Source: Bacteroidaceae bacterium (lineage in GTDB: Bacteria > Bacteroidota > Bacteroidia > Bacteroidales > Bacteroidaceae). Taken from it: a DNA stretch of 43,818 nucleotides. Shown in pieces: positions 8,702 to 16,422 of this stretch. The stretch lies in the NCBI GenBank assembly GCA_017548165.1, contig JAFYMW010000104.1:1-43818 (forward strand), in the 5' to 3' direction. Position numbers and translations under genes: made by a program. A model generated the notes under the pieces. That model was not told the DNA's origin, did not search any database, and was given only the letters and a program-made list of their open reading frames with translations. How positions within the stretch are numbered: the first letter of the stretch is position 1; every line of letters starts with the position of its first letter.

Positions 8702-9928
8702 TCAAAAATTCGTGTTGACGCACGAGTAGGCTACGAGTCTGTCGTATCGGCCTCCTGTTTCGCGATAATAGATAAAGGTTTGGTATTCGTTTTCCGTTTG
8801 CCAGAAGTCCCCCATGGTATTGAGCGTGTTTCCGTCGGAGGTGATGTACGAGTATTCGTAGTAACCTTGTTTGAGGAGCAGGGATGCTTCGTAGCATTTG
8901 TATTCTTCGTTGTATTGCATGAGGCAATTGTTGTCGAGTTCGCCATTGCTCCATTTGCCGTTGACATAAACGTCTTGGTCTAAGGGTGGGGATGACAAGG
9001 CAAAGTGAACGATAACATATTCTGCCTGTGTGTTATTGTTGTCCTGATCTTCTGTTCGCGGTATGAATGCTCCGTTGTGGTCTTCGTTGCTGATGTAGCT
9101 AGATGGGACTTGGTTGGCCCATAAGGTGGCATGGTAGTATGGCTCGTACCAACGCATGTGGTCAACGTTCATGCCAGAGTGGTTGACGTTGAGGATTTCG
9201 AACTTGTGATACTCATTTCCTGCAGGAAATATCAGTTCTTCACGGTGTTGCCATTCGAGACCATCACTCTTGATAATGTTTGGCCTGACTCCAGAAATGG
9301 TACGGGATGCCCTGTTGTTTTGTATTACTACGGCTTGGATTTGATTGTTGGGGTTGGTCACATTCGTTGCGCCATAGTTGAGGGACAGGGTAACCTGTTG
9401 ATGCTTGTCGTTGAAATCTATGTCTGTGTTTGCTGATACCTGTGTGGAGAGGTGCATACCAGATTCTACAACATGGAAACGAACTTCAATGACGGGACCA
9501 TTGTCCATGAGACCATCTTCGAAGACCAATAGCTTGTAATTGCCACTGAGAAGGACACTGGCATCTTGGTTGGGGAAATCAAGGGAGTAGTGTGTGTAGA
9601 TTTGGGTGGTGTTGAAACTTGTTTCGTAATCCTCAATGGGTAGGTCATTGGTACCTTGGAGGAAGTCGCTTTCAAAAAGTTCTTGATTCTCCTGCCAGTC
9701 CCATGTGCAATGCTGGATGCGATAGATGTAGCGGTGATAGTCGTGTGACATCTCGTCCCAGGAGATGTTGAGTTGGGACGATTTGCCTAATGTCAGTACG
9801 GGTGGGAGAAGGGAACTGCCGTTGAGGCAAACCTGTAGGGTGCGTATGTCATCGTTGTATACCATATGCTGACCATATGAGAATGTGGTCAGCATGATGG
9901 TATATATGATAATTACAAATCTTTTCAT
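8702..9928 (-). CDS. Type IX secretion system plug-like protein (DUF5103)
   Basis: Exported protein of about 408 residues with an N-terminal signal peptide (MKRFVIIIYTIMLTTFSYGQ). It shows the DUF5103 pattern: an N-terminal domain with MVYNDDIRTLQVCLNGSSLLPPV and the YRYIYRIQHCTWDWQ-type strand, then two further beta domains, ending YDRLVAYSCVNTNF. A member of this family plugs the periplasmic opening of the SprA translocon in Flavobacterium. The function here is inferred from family membership. I place the start at the ATG 9928 rather than the TTG at 9931. It sits between a TRIC channel and a Wzx flippase in one operon. Confidence 0.82.
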   Translation of the reverse strand: MKRFVIIIYTIMLTTFSYGQHMVYNDDIRTLQVCLNGSSLLPPVLTLGKSSQLNISWDEMSHDYHRYIYRIQHCTWDWQENQELFESDFLQGTNDLPIEDYETSFNTTQIYTHYSLDFPNQDASVLLSGNYKLLVFEDGLMDNGPVIEVRFHVVESGMHLSTQVSANTDIDFNDKHQQVTLSLNYGATNVTNPNNQIQAVVIQNNRASRTISGVRPNIIKSDGLEWQHREELIFPAGNEYHKFEILNVNHSGMNVDHMRWYEPYYHATLWANQVPSSYISNEDHNGAFIPRTEDQDNNNTQAEYVIVHFALSSPPLDQDVYVNGKWSNGELDNNCLMQYNEEYKCYEASLLLKQGYYEYSYITSDGNTLNTMGDFWQTENEYQTFIYYRETGGRYDRLVAYSCVNTNF

Positions 9929-9937
9929 CAATTGGGA

Positions 9938-10606
9938 TTATTCGCCCTTAACAGTGGGGAGGTGCCAGTGGAATTTGACAGCAAAGCATCTTACAGCAAT
10001 AACCACGATGCTGGAGAAGAGGGCACTGATGTTGGGACCGAAGTCAAGGATATGCAGTATAGAGTATACTATGCCTCCTGCAACGCATGCGAGTGCGTAT
10101 ATTTCCTTGCGGAAGATAAGTGGAACTTCGTTGATGAGAACGTCACGTATCACACCGCCAGCAGCACCAGTAACGGAACCCATGGTGATGGCGGTCCACA
10201 TGGGGAATCCCATTTGTAGGGTCTTTTCTATACCGACAACATTGAAAAGGGCCAAACCCACGGTGTCGAAGATGAACCAGGTGTTTTTCTGCTTTACCAG
10301 ATATTTTGCAAAGATATGTACAAAAAGTACGGCAATGGCACACCAGATGAAGTATATTTCGTTGGTCATCCAGAAGGGGTTGACTCCAAGCATGATGTCG
10401 CGCAATGTACCGCCTCCGATGGCTGTGGCCATACCCACAATCCAAGCTCCAAAGACATCGAACTGCTTGGCACTGGCCAAACGGATGCCTGAGAGAGCAA
10501 AGGCAAAGGTTCCAACGAATTCAATGAGCAGAAAAGAGGTGGGGATGCGTAGTGTTTGGGCCAAAAGATTGATCCATTCGGATATTTCTTGCCAAATAAG
10601 TTCCAT
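9938..10606 (-). CDS. TRIC/YicG-family (UPF0126) membrane channel
   Basis: 222-residue inner-membrane protein with about seven helices in two homologous halves. Each half has the glycine-rich kinked-helix motif: ATAIGGGTLRDIMLG in the first and GAAGGVIRDVLINE in the second. The family is related to trimeric intracellular cation channels, and some bacterial members have been linked to glycine uptake. The transported solute here is unknown. It lies 16 bases after the pqqD-like stop and 9 bases before the plug-like start, so it is co-transcribed with both. Confidence 0.9.
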   Translation of the reverse strand: MELIWQEISEWINLLAQTLRIPTSFLLIEFVGTFAFALSGIRLASAKQFDVFGAWIVGMATAIGGGTLRDIMLGVNPFWMTNEIYFIWCAIAVLFVHIFAKYLVKQKNTWFIFDTVGLALFNVVGIEKTLQMGFPMWTAITMGSVTGAAGGVIRDVLINEVPLIFRKEIYALACVAGGIVYSILHILDFGPNISALFSSIVVIAVRCFAVKFHWHLPTVKGE

Positions 10607-10622
10607 AGAAGAAAGTGTTATA

Positions 10623-10889
10623 TTATTCTATCAATCCGAGGTTTTTCCATTCGTTGAGGATGCGCATGGCATCGCCAGTTGCAATGTCTTCTTGCACGTT
10701 GTACTCTTTTAATAGCGCAGCAACAAGGTCTTCCAGGGTAAATTCCTTGTCTTCTGCGGTTTTCCACATGATGGCTGCAGATTCGTTGAGGTTGATGACT
10801 TTTGAGAAATCGATGTTTTTGTCGCCATGGGCAACAAGTATGTACTCACCGCAGACTTCGCGGAGTTTAAATCCTTCTTTGATTTTCAT
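10623..10889 (-). CDS. PqqD-like (RRE-fold) protein
   Basis: 88-residue protein with the PqqD-family pattern: a leading beta hairpin (FKLREVCGEYILV), then INLNESAAIMWKTAEDKEFTLEDLVAALLKEYNV and a terminal helix ending LNEWKNLGLIE. In RiPP pathways this winged-helix fold binds the leader of a precursor peptide. Stand-alone members next to HprK-like kinases are seen in Bacteroidota, but their role is not established to my knowledge. Neighbours here are an S26-type peptidase 10 bases upstream and a TRIC channel downstream. No radical SAM enzyme or cyclase is present in the operon. Confidence 0.88.
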   Translation of the reverse strand: MKIKEGFKLREVCGEYILVAHGDKNIDFSKVINLNESAAIMWKTAEDKEFTLEDLVAALLKEYNVQEDIATGDAMRILNEWKNLGLIE

Positions 10890-10899
10890 ATTATGTGTG

Positions 10900-11460
10900 T
10901 TATATTAATGCTTTGTAGATAATAAGTAGAAATCTTCTGATGGGGAGAAGTCTTCTCCATAACCTAATGTTACGGATGAGATTGAGGTCGTTGGCAAGGA
11001 TGGTTCTGTTGGGACGGATGTAGTGTGTAACGATACCGCAGATGTCTTTGCGTAGGCATTGTTCTGTACCACGTATGTTGCCATCGCCCATGAGTGTAAT
11101 TTCGTCCAGTTGATTGTCTTGTTGTATGTATTTTATATCTATTATGCGATGCAGAACAAAGTGCCCTGATGAAATTTCTGCCAATACAGCGTCTCCGATT
11201 TTAGCTCCTTGTGGATTGTCGAGAATAACCTTGTCGCGAAGGTGTTCCAGAAATGGTCGCATGCTCCAGCCTTTGACAGTAATAGTGACTGTGTGCCCAT
11301 CCTTAATAGCGTCTCTGGCAGAACCAAGCAAAATGTGATTGGGAATCTCCATCTTGGGGGATTGCTTGTGCATGCCATTGCGCCTATTGTTGATTTTACG
11401 GAGGGGAAATAGCAGGAGACGGAGTAATTTATGTATGACTTTCTTTGCTGATTGTATCAT
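10900..11460 (-). CDS. S24/S26-type peptidase (signal-peptidase-like)
   Basis: 186-residue protein. The serine motif KGWSMRPFL (Ser66) is followed by a GDAVLAE strand, FVLHRII (His104) and LMGDGN (Asp126). This order matches the Ser-His-Asp layout of signal peptidases of the archaeal/eukaryotic type rather than the Ser-Lys bacterial type. No clear N-terminal transmembrane helix is present, only a basic, amphipathic segment, and a short hydrophobic stretch closes the protein. The start overlaps the kinase gene by 32 bases. Likely substrate: a small peptide or protein handled with the PqqD-like partner (inference). Confidence 0.78.
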   Translation of the reverse strand: MIQSAKKVIHKLLRLLLFPLRKINNRRNGMHKQSPKMEIPNHILLGSARDAIKDGHTVTITVKGWSMRPFLEHLRDKVILDNPQGAKIGDAVLAEISSGHFVLHRIIDIKYIQQDNQLDEITLMGDGNIRGTEQCLRKDICGIVTHYIRPNRTILANDLNLIRNIRLWRRLLPIRRFLLIIYKALI

Positions 11461-12310
11461 GGCATAGTATGGCTGCTTCGCTATTTGGAAGGCATCCTAA
11501 TTCCCAGATGCGGCAGGTTTGTATGATTTTTGTGATGCCATCACAAATGCCGTTGTAGGTTCGGGTGTCCCATTTCATGCTACTACATGCAGGCAAAAGT
11601 GTGGTAAAGGCTTCAAGGGTGGAGAGCCTACGTATTGTGTTCTCGGGGCGTTGCTGTATACGCACGATACCTCCAATAGGAGCTTGGATATTGCGGTAGC
11701 ATGGGGTCTTGCCACTCCAGGGGGAACCATATACCAATGCTTTTCCGTCAACTATACGAATAATTGGATTGTCATCGTTCATCAAATCGCAACCAGGAAT
11801 GGTGGTGTACCAAAGGTGTGTGTGTGTGCTTTTGCCTGTGCCACTGGGGGCGGTCATCAAATAGCCTTTACCTTCGCATCTAATCACGCTTGAGTGGATA
11901 AGTATGGTGTCCATGGTGGCAGTGGCAAAGGCATATGCCATCATCATGCAGTTGTTCAAACCATAGTGTTGCTGTGTTGTGGTGCCTTGGTAAAGTTCTA
12001 CATTACAAGTGGTGAAGTCTGGGGTGGTTTGCATTCGACTGCACAAGTGACCATGCAAGTCGCTAATGTCAAAAATATAACCTCCAGAATTTGTGCGAAA
12101 CACTCCGTGGTTGCAACCACCTACATCAAATTGACCTATCTCCTTGTTGATTTTCTCCCAATTGTGGTTCTCAACGATGTGAACTACGATGAGGGGACTC
12201 TCGTCGCCATCATAGGCAAAGGGGGAGAAATTGGGCAAAAGTGCTTCGATGGTAGCACAACTGGGGGAGTTTATTGCAATATGGTGTCCACCTATCTTAT
12301 AATGTTTCAT
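11429..12310 (-). CDS. HPr-kinase-like P-loop protein
   Basis: 293-residue protein with a phosphate-binding loop APSGTGKST at residues 154-162, a following DD pair near 179, and a C-terminal helical region, as in the HprK/PEPCK-like kinase superfamily. It lacks the N-terminal HprK regulatory domain, so it is probably not the carbon-catabolite kinase. HprK-like proteins next to PqqD-like proteins occur in RiPP loci, where some phosphorylate the precursor. The frame is open to 12439, but the ATG at 12310 lies in the last 14 bases of the upstream gene. I take it as the start because the upstream gene is itself convincing. Confidence 0.82.
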   Translation of the reverse strand: MKHYKIGGHHIAINSPSCATIEALLPNFSPFAYDGDESPLIVVHIVENHNWEKINKEIGQFDVGGCNHGVFRTNSGGYIFDISDLHGHLCSRMQTTPDFTTCNVELYQGTTTQQHYGLNNCMMMAYAFATATMDTILIHSSVIRCEGKGYLMTAPSGTGKSTHTHLWYTTIPGCDLMNDDNPIIRIVDGKALVYGSPWSGKTPCYRNIQAPIGGIVRIQQRPENTIRRLSTLEAFTTLLPACSSMKWDTRTYNGICDGITKIIQTCRIWELGCLPNSEAAILCHDTISKESHT

Positions 12311-12725
12311 GCTCTGTCCATTCTTGGGGAATAAATTTAAATTCTCCGTTTTCAAGACTTTGAAGTCTGGTAGATTGATCCTTACTATATTTGTTGCGTA
12401 TTTGAAGGAACTTCTTCTCGAGTTTGGATTTATTTTCACTAAAGAAAACGACGCATGTGGTATAGGGCATTTTTTTGACTACTTCGACCCAAATTTGCAG
12501 TTGTTGAGAATAGATGCTGCGGTCGTAGAGAAATCCTGTTTGGGTTTCGATATATGCAGGGTCAAGTGTTTGTATATCTGTGATATAAGTAGTGGAGTCT
12601 GTAAAACTGGTGCTGATACCGAAGATGTATACCTTGGTTTGTTTAGGCTTGGCCTCCATGCCTAGAGAACCAGCTATGAGGAACATTGTCGTTAAGAAGG
12701 ACAGAATGAGACTTTTGTGTTTCAT
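12297..12725 (-). CDS. Small exported protein of unknown function
   Basis: 142 residues with a classical signal peptide (MKHKSLILSFLTTMFLIAG, cleavage likely after residues 25-26), then a mixed alpha/beta body starting with the strand KVYIFGISTSF. It contains a stretch of alternating strands and a charged helix (ENKSKLEKKFLQIRNKYS). I do not recognise the family. It is the first gene of the PqqD/S26/HprK operon, directly behind a good promoter, and its stop overlaps the kinase start by 14 bases. It could be the substrate of, or an accessory to, the cassette, but nothing in the sequence proves this. Confidence 0.75.
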   Translation of the reverse strand: MKHKSLILSFLTTMFLIAGSLGMEAKPKQTKVYIFGISTSFTDSTTYITDIQTLDPAYIETQTGFLYDRSIYSQQLQIWVEVVKKMPYTTCVVFFSENKSKLEKKFLQIRNKYSKDQSTRLQSLENGEFKFIPQEWTEHETL

Positions 12726-12748
12726 ATTTGATTATTAGTTATTCTGTG

Positions 12749-12779
12749 CAAAGATACGATTATGCGAGCGAACTACAAA
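12749..12779 (-). promoter_or_regulatory. Bacteroidota-type promoter of the operon starting at 12725
   Basis: Read on the minus strand, a TTTG -33 element (CAAA at 12776-12779) is separated by 19 bases from a TATCTTTG -7 element (CAAAGATA at 12749-12756), matching the TTTG/TAnnTTTG consensus. Transcription would begin near 12742, giving a leader of under 20 bases. Confidence 0.75.
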
Positions 12780-12814
12780 ATAAACTTTAGTTTAATTTTG
12801 ATTAACGAGCATGG

Positions 12815-12855
12815 AACAACAAAAAGCCCCATAGAGTGTGAGTGTCTCTATGGGG
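12815..12855 (-). terminator. Intrinsic terminator of the HtrA gene
   Basis: On the minus strand a perfect 10-bp stem (CCCCATAGAG with CTCTATGGGG, positions 12855-12846 and 12836-12827) is followed directly by CTTTTTGTTGTT. It lies 22 bases after the stop of the protease gene and closes that transcription unit before the next promoter. Confidence 0.88.
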
Positions 12856-12876
12856 AATGGATGGGATGGTTGTATG

Positions 12877-14346
12877 TTAGTCTTCGTTAAGTTCTATGAC
12901 AAAACTTTGTTTGCGTCCGCTTGGGGCAATGGCTTTAATCCATAGTGTGCGGTCGGGACTTTGGTTGGCTGACTTCAGAGCTTGTTCCCAATTGTCGGTG
13001 GTGTTCATGATGACATCATTTACGGCAATTATAATGGTTCCTTTGGAGAGTCCAGCCTTCTGCATCTTGCCACTGCGGATGGATTTTACGACAAGTCCAT
13101 AGGGTATGCCAAGGCGTGACTTTTCTTCCGAAGGGAGGGGTTCTAAGGATACATCCATTTCGTCGAGGTCAACTTCCTGCATGAGTTTTGTGGACCCTTG
13201 ATTGTTTTTTAATGTTATAGTTTTAGTGTGCTTGTTTTTATCGCGAAGCCATGTGATGGAAATTTTGTCGCCAGGACGGTGTTGGGCAAGGAGTTCTTGC
13301 ATTTCGGACATTTTGTGAACAGCCTTGTCGTTAATCTGTATTATGACGTCGCCTTGTTGCAGACCTGCTTCTGATGCTGCGGAATTTTCACTAATGCTAT
13401 TAACCCATATGCCTGTGAGTGTGCCAAGGTCGGGGGTGTTTCCTTTGGCTTTTTCTGAGTCGAGGTAGTTGCTGACATCGCCACCGGTAACTCCGAGAAC
13501 AGCGCGTTGTACAGTGCCATATGCCTTGAGGTCGTCGACAACTTTTGTCATAATGGTTGTGGGAATGGCAAATCCATATCCGCTGTAACTACCTGTTTGA
13601 GAGTATAGCATGGCATTGATGCCAACAAGTTCTCCCTTGGCATTTACCAAGGCTCCGCCAGAGTTTCCTTGATTAATGGCTGCGTCTGTTTGAATAAAAC
13701 TCTCTATACCGTTGGCTCCTAGACTTCTGGCTTTGGCAGATACAATGCCAGCGGTGACGGTGCTGGTAAGATTGAAGGGATTGCCGACTGCCAGAACCCA
13801 TTGACCAATTTTCAAATCGTCGCTATTACCAATGGGGAGGGTGGGGAGATCTTTACCTTCTATCTTAATAAGGGCGAGGTCGGTGTTGGCGTCTAAACCA
13901 ACGATGCGACCGGAGAATTCTCGGTTGTCGTTGAGCTTAACAAGGATTTCGTCGGCACCGGCTACAACGTGGTTGTTGGTTACGATATAACCATCAGTAG
14001 AGATGATGACTCCGGAACCAGAACCGCGGCGATCGGGTTCCTTGTATTCACGTTGTTGACCTGTGCCTCCACGTGGTGCACCAAAGAAATCTCCGAAGAA
14101 CTCAGCAAAAGGATCGCGATAAGTGACTTTGTGCGTCTTGCCCATTTGGGTTACCTTGATATATACCACGGCATTGACACTTTGTTCTGCAGCATAGGTG
14201 AGGTCGACGTAACCTATTTGCGGTGTGACGGTGGTGGTTGTAGTTGGAGCAGCAAAAGATGATGCCTCTGAATTAGCTGATGTTCCTGCATTGCCAGTAC
14301 ATGCAATGAGTGATGAGGCAAGGATGAATAAAAAAGTTTTTTTCAT
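12877..14346 (-). CDS. HtrA/Deg-type periplasmic serine protease, predicted lipoprotein
   Basis: 489 residues. The trypsin-like domain has His126 (TNNHVVAG), Asp156 (NTDLALIKI) and Ser229 (QGNSGGALVN), followed by two PDZ domains (about 260-370 and 390-485). It degrades or refolds misfolded envelope proteins. The N-terminus ends in SLIAC with Cys16, a lipobox, so the mature enzyme is probably tethered to a membrane rather than soluble as in E. coli DegP. A long acidic loop with DPFAEFFGDFFG precedes the catalytic domain, typical of Do-family proteases. A TACTTTTG -7-like element lies about 60 bases upstream, and a strong terminator follows. Confidence 0.95.
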   Translation of the reverse strand: MKKTFLFILASSLIACTGNAGTSANSEASSFAAPTTTTTVTPQIGYVDLTYAAEQSVNAVVYIKVTQMGKTHKVTYRDPFAEFFGDFFGAPRGGTGQQREYKEPDRRGSGSGVIISTDGYIVTNNHVVAGADEILVKLNDNREFSGRIVGLDANTDLALIKIEGKDLPTLPIGNSDDLKIGQWVLAVGNPFNLTSTVTAGIVSAKARSLGANGIESFIQTDAAINQGNSGGALVNAKGELVGINAMLYSQTGSYSGYGFAIPTTIMTKVVDDLKAYGTVQRAVLGVTGGDVSNYLDSEKAKGNTPDLGTLTGIWVNSISENSAASEAGLQQGDVIIQINDKAVHKMSEMQELLAQHRPGDKISITWLRDKNKHTKTITLKNNQGSTKLMQEVDLDEMDVSLEPLPSEEKSRLGIPYGLVVKSIRSGKMQKAGLSKGTIIIAVNDVIMNTTDNWEQALKSANQSPDRTLWIKAIAPSGRKQSFVIELNED

Positions 14347-14405
14347 AATTATGTGTATTTTATTTAAATCGTAGTTTATGTTATGTGTCTTGTGCTTGGT
14401 GTTTG

Positions 14406-14413
14406 CAAAAGTA
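14406..14413 (-). promoter_or_regulatory. Probable -7 element upstream of the HtrA gene
   Basis: CAAAAGTA on the plus strand reads TACTTTTG on the minus strand, matching TAnnTTTG. I see no convincing TTTG element about 20 bases further upstream, so this rests on the -7 match and position alone. Confidence 0.45.
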
Positions 14414-14474
14414 GCAATAAAAGCTATAGAGTGTTCTTTTCATTGTCTTATTTTAACCTTTTAGTTATACTGAT

Positions 14475-14505
14475 TTTGCCATTTTAAGGAATATTCGTAA
14501 ATTTG
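14475..14505 (+). promoter_or_regulatory. Promoter of rnpB
   Basis: TTTG at 14475-14478, a 19-base spacer and TAAATTTG at 14498-14505 match the Bacteroidota primary sigma consensus closely. The predicted start, 6-8 bases downstream, falls within a few bases of the first base of the RNase P RNA P1 stem. Confidence 0.85.
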
Positions 14506-14514
14506 CACACAAAG

Positions 14515-14931
14515 AAACAGTGGTCTGGCTTGTCGCTGGTTTCGTCATGTTTATGCATGTTGAGACGAGAGGAAAGTCCGGGCAACATAGGACAGTCCGC
14601 TACCTAACGGGTAGGAGTCAGTGATGGCTGGTCAGTGTAGAAGAAAAGTACCGCCTGCTTGTAAAAGCGGTAAGGGTGAGAAGGTGGGGTAAGAGCCCAC
14701 CAGGCGTGTGGTGACATACGTGCTGTGCACTCCGGACGTTGAAAGTTCGCGTATACCGGCGATGTTCTTGTTCTTTGAAAGGAGGGCAAGGGTGGGAGGG
14801 CGGTCCGTCCGAGTCGGAGGGTAGAACGATAGAGACCAGTGGTAACGCTGGTAGTGGATAAATGACAGGCGGCAGAGGTGGTATGTTTTATGCTCTTCTG
14901 TTACAGAACCCGGCTTATAGGACCACTGTTT
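14515..14931 (+). ncRNA. rnpB: RNase P RNA (bacterial class A)
   Basis: Catalytic RNA that matures the 5' ends of tRNAs. The hallmark GAGAGGAAAGTCCGGGC near 14568 (P4 5' strand region) and ACAGAACCCGGCTTAT near 14903 (P4 3' strand) are present. The ends close as a P1 helix: AAACAGTGGTC at 14515-14525 pairs with GACCACTGTTT at 14921-14931. About 417 bases is normal for the class. A T-run follows P1, so the P1 3' strand may contribute to termination. Open frames across the gene are incidental. Confidence 0.97.
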
Positions 14932-14965
14932 TTATTATTAAATATTTAATATCCGCAATTCTGTT

Positions 14966-16264
14966 ATGACTTTTGAACAGAGAATGGAATCTTGGTGGAA
15001 TATGGATGAGAGGCAGTGCAAATGCTTTCAGCGTTGGTCATTGCTTTTATTTAAAAGGGTATATATCACCGTAGATCATTTTATTAGCAATAATCTTTCT
15101 TCGTATGCATCGGCTTTGACCTACAATACAACTCTTGCTGTTGTTCCGGTTTTGGCGATTATTTTTGCTATAGCGCGTGGTTTCGGTTTTGATAATTTGA
15201 TAGAGAAACGTATCCGTGTGGCGCTGGATTCTTTCAGTCCTGAGATGACTCAGACTGTATTGGATTTTGTTGAGAGATATTTGCAGCATACCAAGAGTGG
15301 TGTCTTTTTGGGTGTGGGTCTGTTGCTACTGTTCTATACATTGGTTAATTTGACCATGAATATAGAAACTGCGTTTAATAATGTATGGCAGGTAAATAAC
15401 ACCCGTAATATATATAGACGTATAACCGATTATATATCTGTCTTCTTGCTTTTGCCCATTTTGATGATAATAACAAATGGTGTCAATGTGATGATGTTGA
15501 CGTTGGAATCGTGGTTTGAAATGTATTTTTCGTTGGGCAGCACGTTTCATGTTATTGTTGTTATGATACCTTTTTTTATCAGCAGTATGGTTTTTGTGCT
15601 ATTGTACAAACTGATGCCTAATACACATGTCAAATGGAGTGCTTGTGTGGGGCCAGGAATCATTGCTGGTTTGTTGTTTCAGGGGCTGGAATATTTCTAT
15701 ATACATTATCAGATAAAACTTTCTGCATATAATGCTATTTATGGTTCGTTTGCAGCTATCCCTTTGCTCTTGATTTTCTTGCAGTTTACATGGTATATCT
15801 GCTTGATAGGTTGTCAGTTGAGCTATGCGAACCAAATGGTACAGGAATATGCTTTTGAACGTTCAACAAGGGGGATGAGCAGACGGTTTAGAGATACGCT
15901 TTCCTTGTTGTTGGTAAGTCATATAGCTAAGGGATTTGCCAAAGGAGACAGACCGTTGAACTTACATTCTTTGGCTCGCATTACACGTTTACCAGATGCA
16001 TTGGTGAAGGTACTTTTAGATGAACTTGTTGCTGTTGGTGTATTGGCTGTTACACACAACAACTCGGGAACTGAGGTCTTATATATTCCTGCTATTGACA
16101 TACACCGTTTGACTATACGTATGGTGGTTGAACGTTTGGATGCCAAAGGAACGGAGAATTATTCTCCATCATGGTTGTTGCACAACCCAGAATGGAAGCG
16201 CTTGCGTCAGTATAGGTATTATAATATGGAGGAAGCATTGATATTGGATGTGCTAAATGTGTGA
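14966..16264 (+). CDS. YihY/BrkB-family inner-membrane protein
   Basis: 432 residues. The N-terminal 290 residues hold about six transmembrane helices with the family start (FISNNLSSYASALTYNTTLAVVPVLAIIFAIARGF) and the conserved segment NIETAFNNVWQV. The C-terminal 140 residues are soluble and resemble a winged-helix region (LHSLARITRLPDALVKVLLDELVAVGVLA). Members were once called RNase BN, but that assignment is not supported for E. coli YihY; the function is unknown. It starts 34 bases after RNase P RNA and is followed by a strong terminator. Confidence 0.9.
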   Translation: MTFEQRMESWWNMDERQCKCFQRWSLLLFKRVYITVDHFISNNLSSYASALTYNTTLAVVPVLAIIFAIARGFGFDNLIEKRIRVALDSFSPEMTQTVLDFVERYLQHTKSGVFLGVGLLLLFYTLVNLTMNIETAFNNVWQVNNTRNIYRRITDYISVFLLLPILMIITNGVNVMMLTLESWFEMYFSLGSTFHVIVVMIPFFISSMVFVLLYKLMPNTHVKWSACVGPGIIAGLLFQGLEYFYIHYQIKLSAYNAIYGSFAAIPLLLIFLQFTWYICLIGCQLSYANQMVQEYAFERSTRGMSRRFRDTLSLLLVSHIAKGFAKGDRPLNLHSLARITRLPDALVKVLLDELVAVGVLAVTHNNSGTEVLYIPAIDIHRLTIRMVVERLDAKGTENYSPSWLLHNPEWKRLRQYRYYNMEEALILDVLNV

Positions 16265-16303
16265 GATGTGGGGGAATGTGAGTTTCCCAGCTATGTATAT
16301 AAG

Positions 16304-16345
16304 ACACACAGCGAATAGTTCAAAACTATCCGCTGTGTGTTGTTT
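16304..16345 (+). terminator. Intrinsic terminator after the YihY-like gene
   Basis: ACACACAGCG (16304-16313) pairs with CGCTGTGTGT (16331-16340). After one mismatch the stem continues with ATAGTT/AACTAT, around a 3-base loop. TTGTTT follows. It lies about 40 bases after the stop and can form a 16-bp stem with one mismatch. Confidence 0.85.
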
Positions 16346-16422
16346 AATAGCTGGAAATAATAACTTGCTTGAGTGTTTTTAGTTTATTATTTGAACATTA
16401 CCCAATATGGAGGTAAGGGGAG

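Noticed and set aside
9885..10712. 275-residue plus-strand open frame
   Set aside because: It lies opposite the TRIC channel gene and parts of the pqqD-like gene, has low-complexity composition and no recognisable domain.
11429..12439. Longer form of the HprK-like protein starting at 12439
   Set aside because: The extra 43 residues overlap the well-supported exported-protein gene out of frame and have no similarity to the kinase fold; the ATG at 12310 forms a normal operon overlap.
14604..14789. 61-residue minus-strand open frame
   Set aside because: It lies entirely within RNase P RNA.
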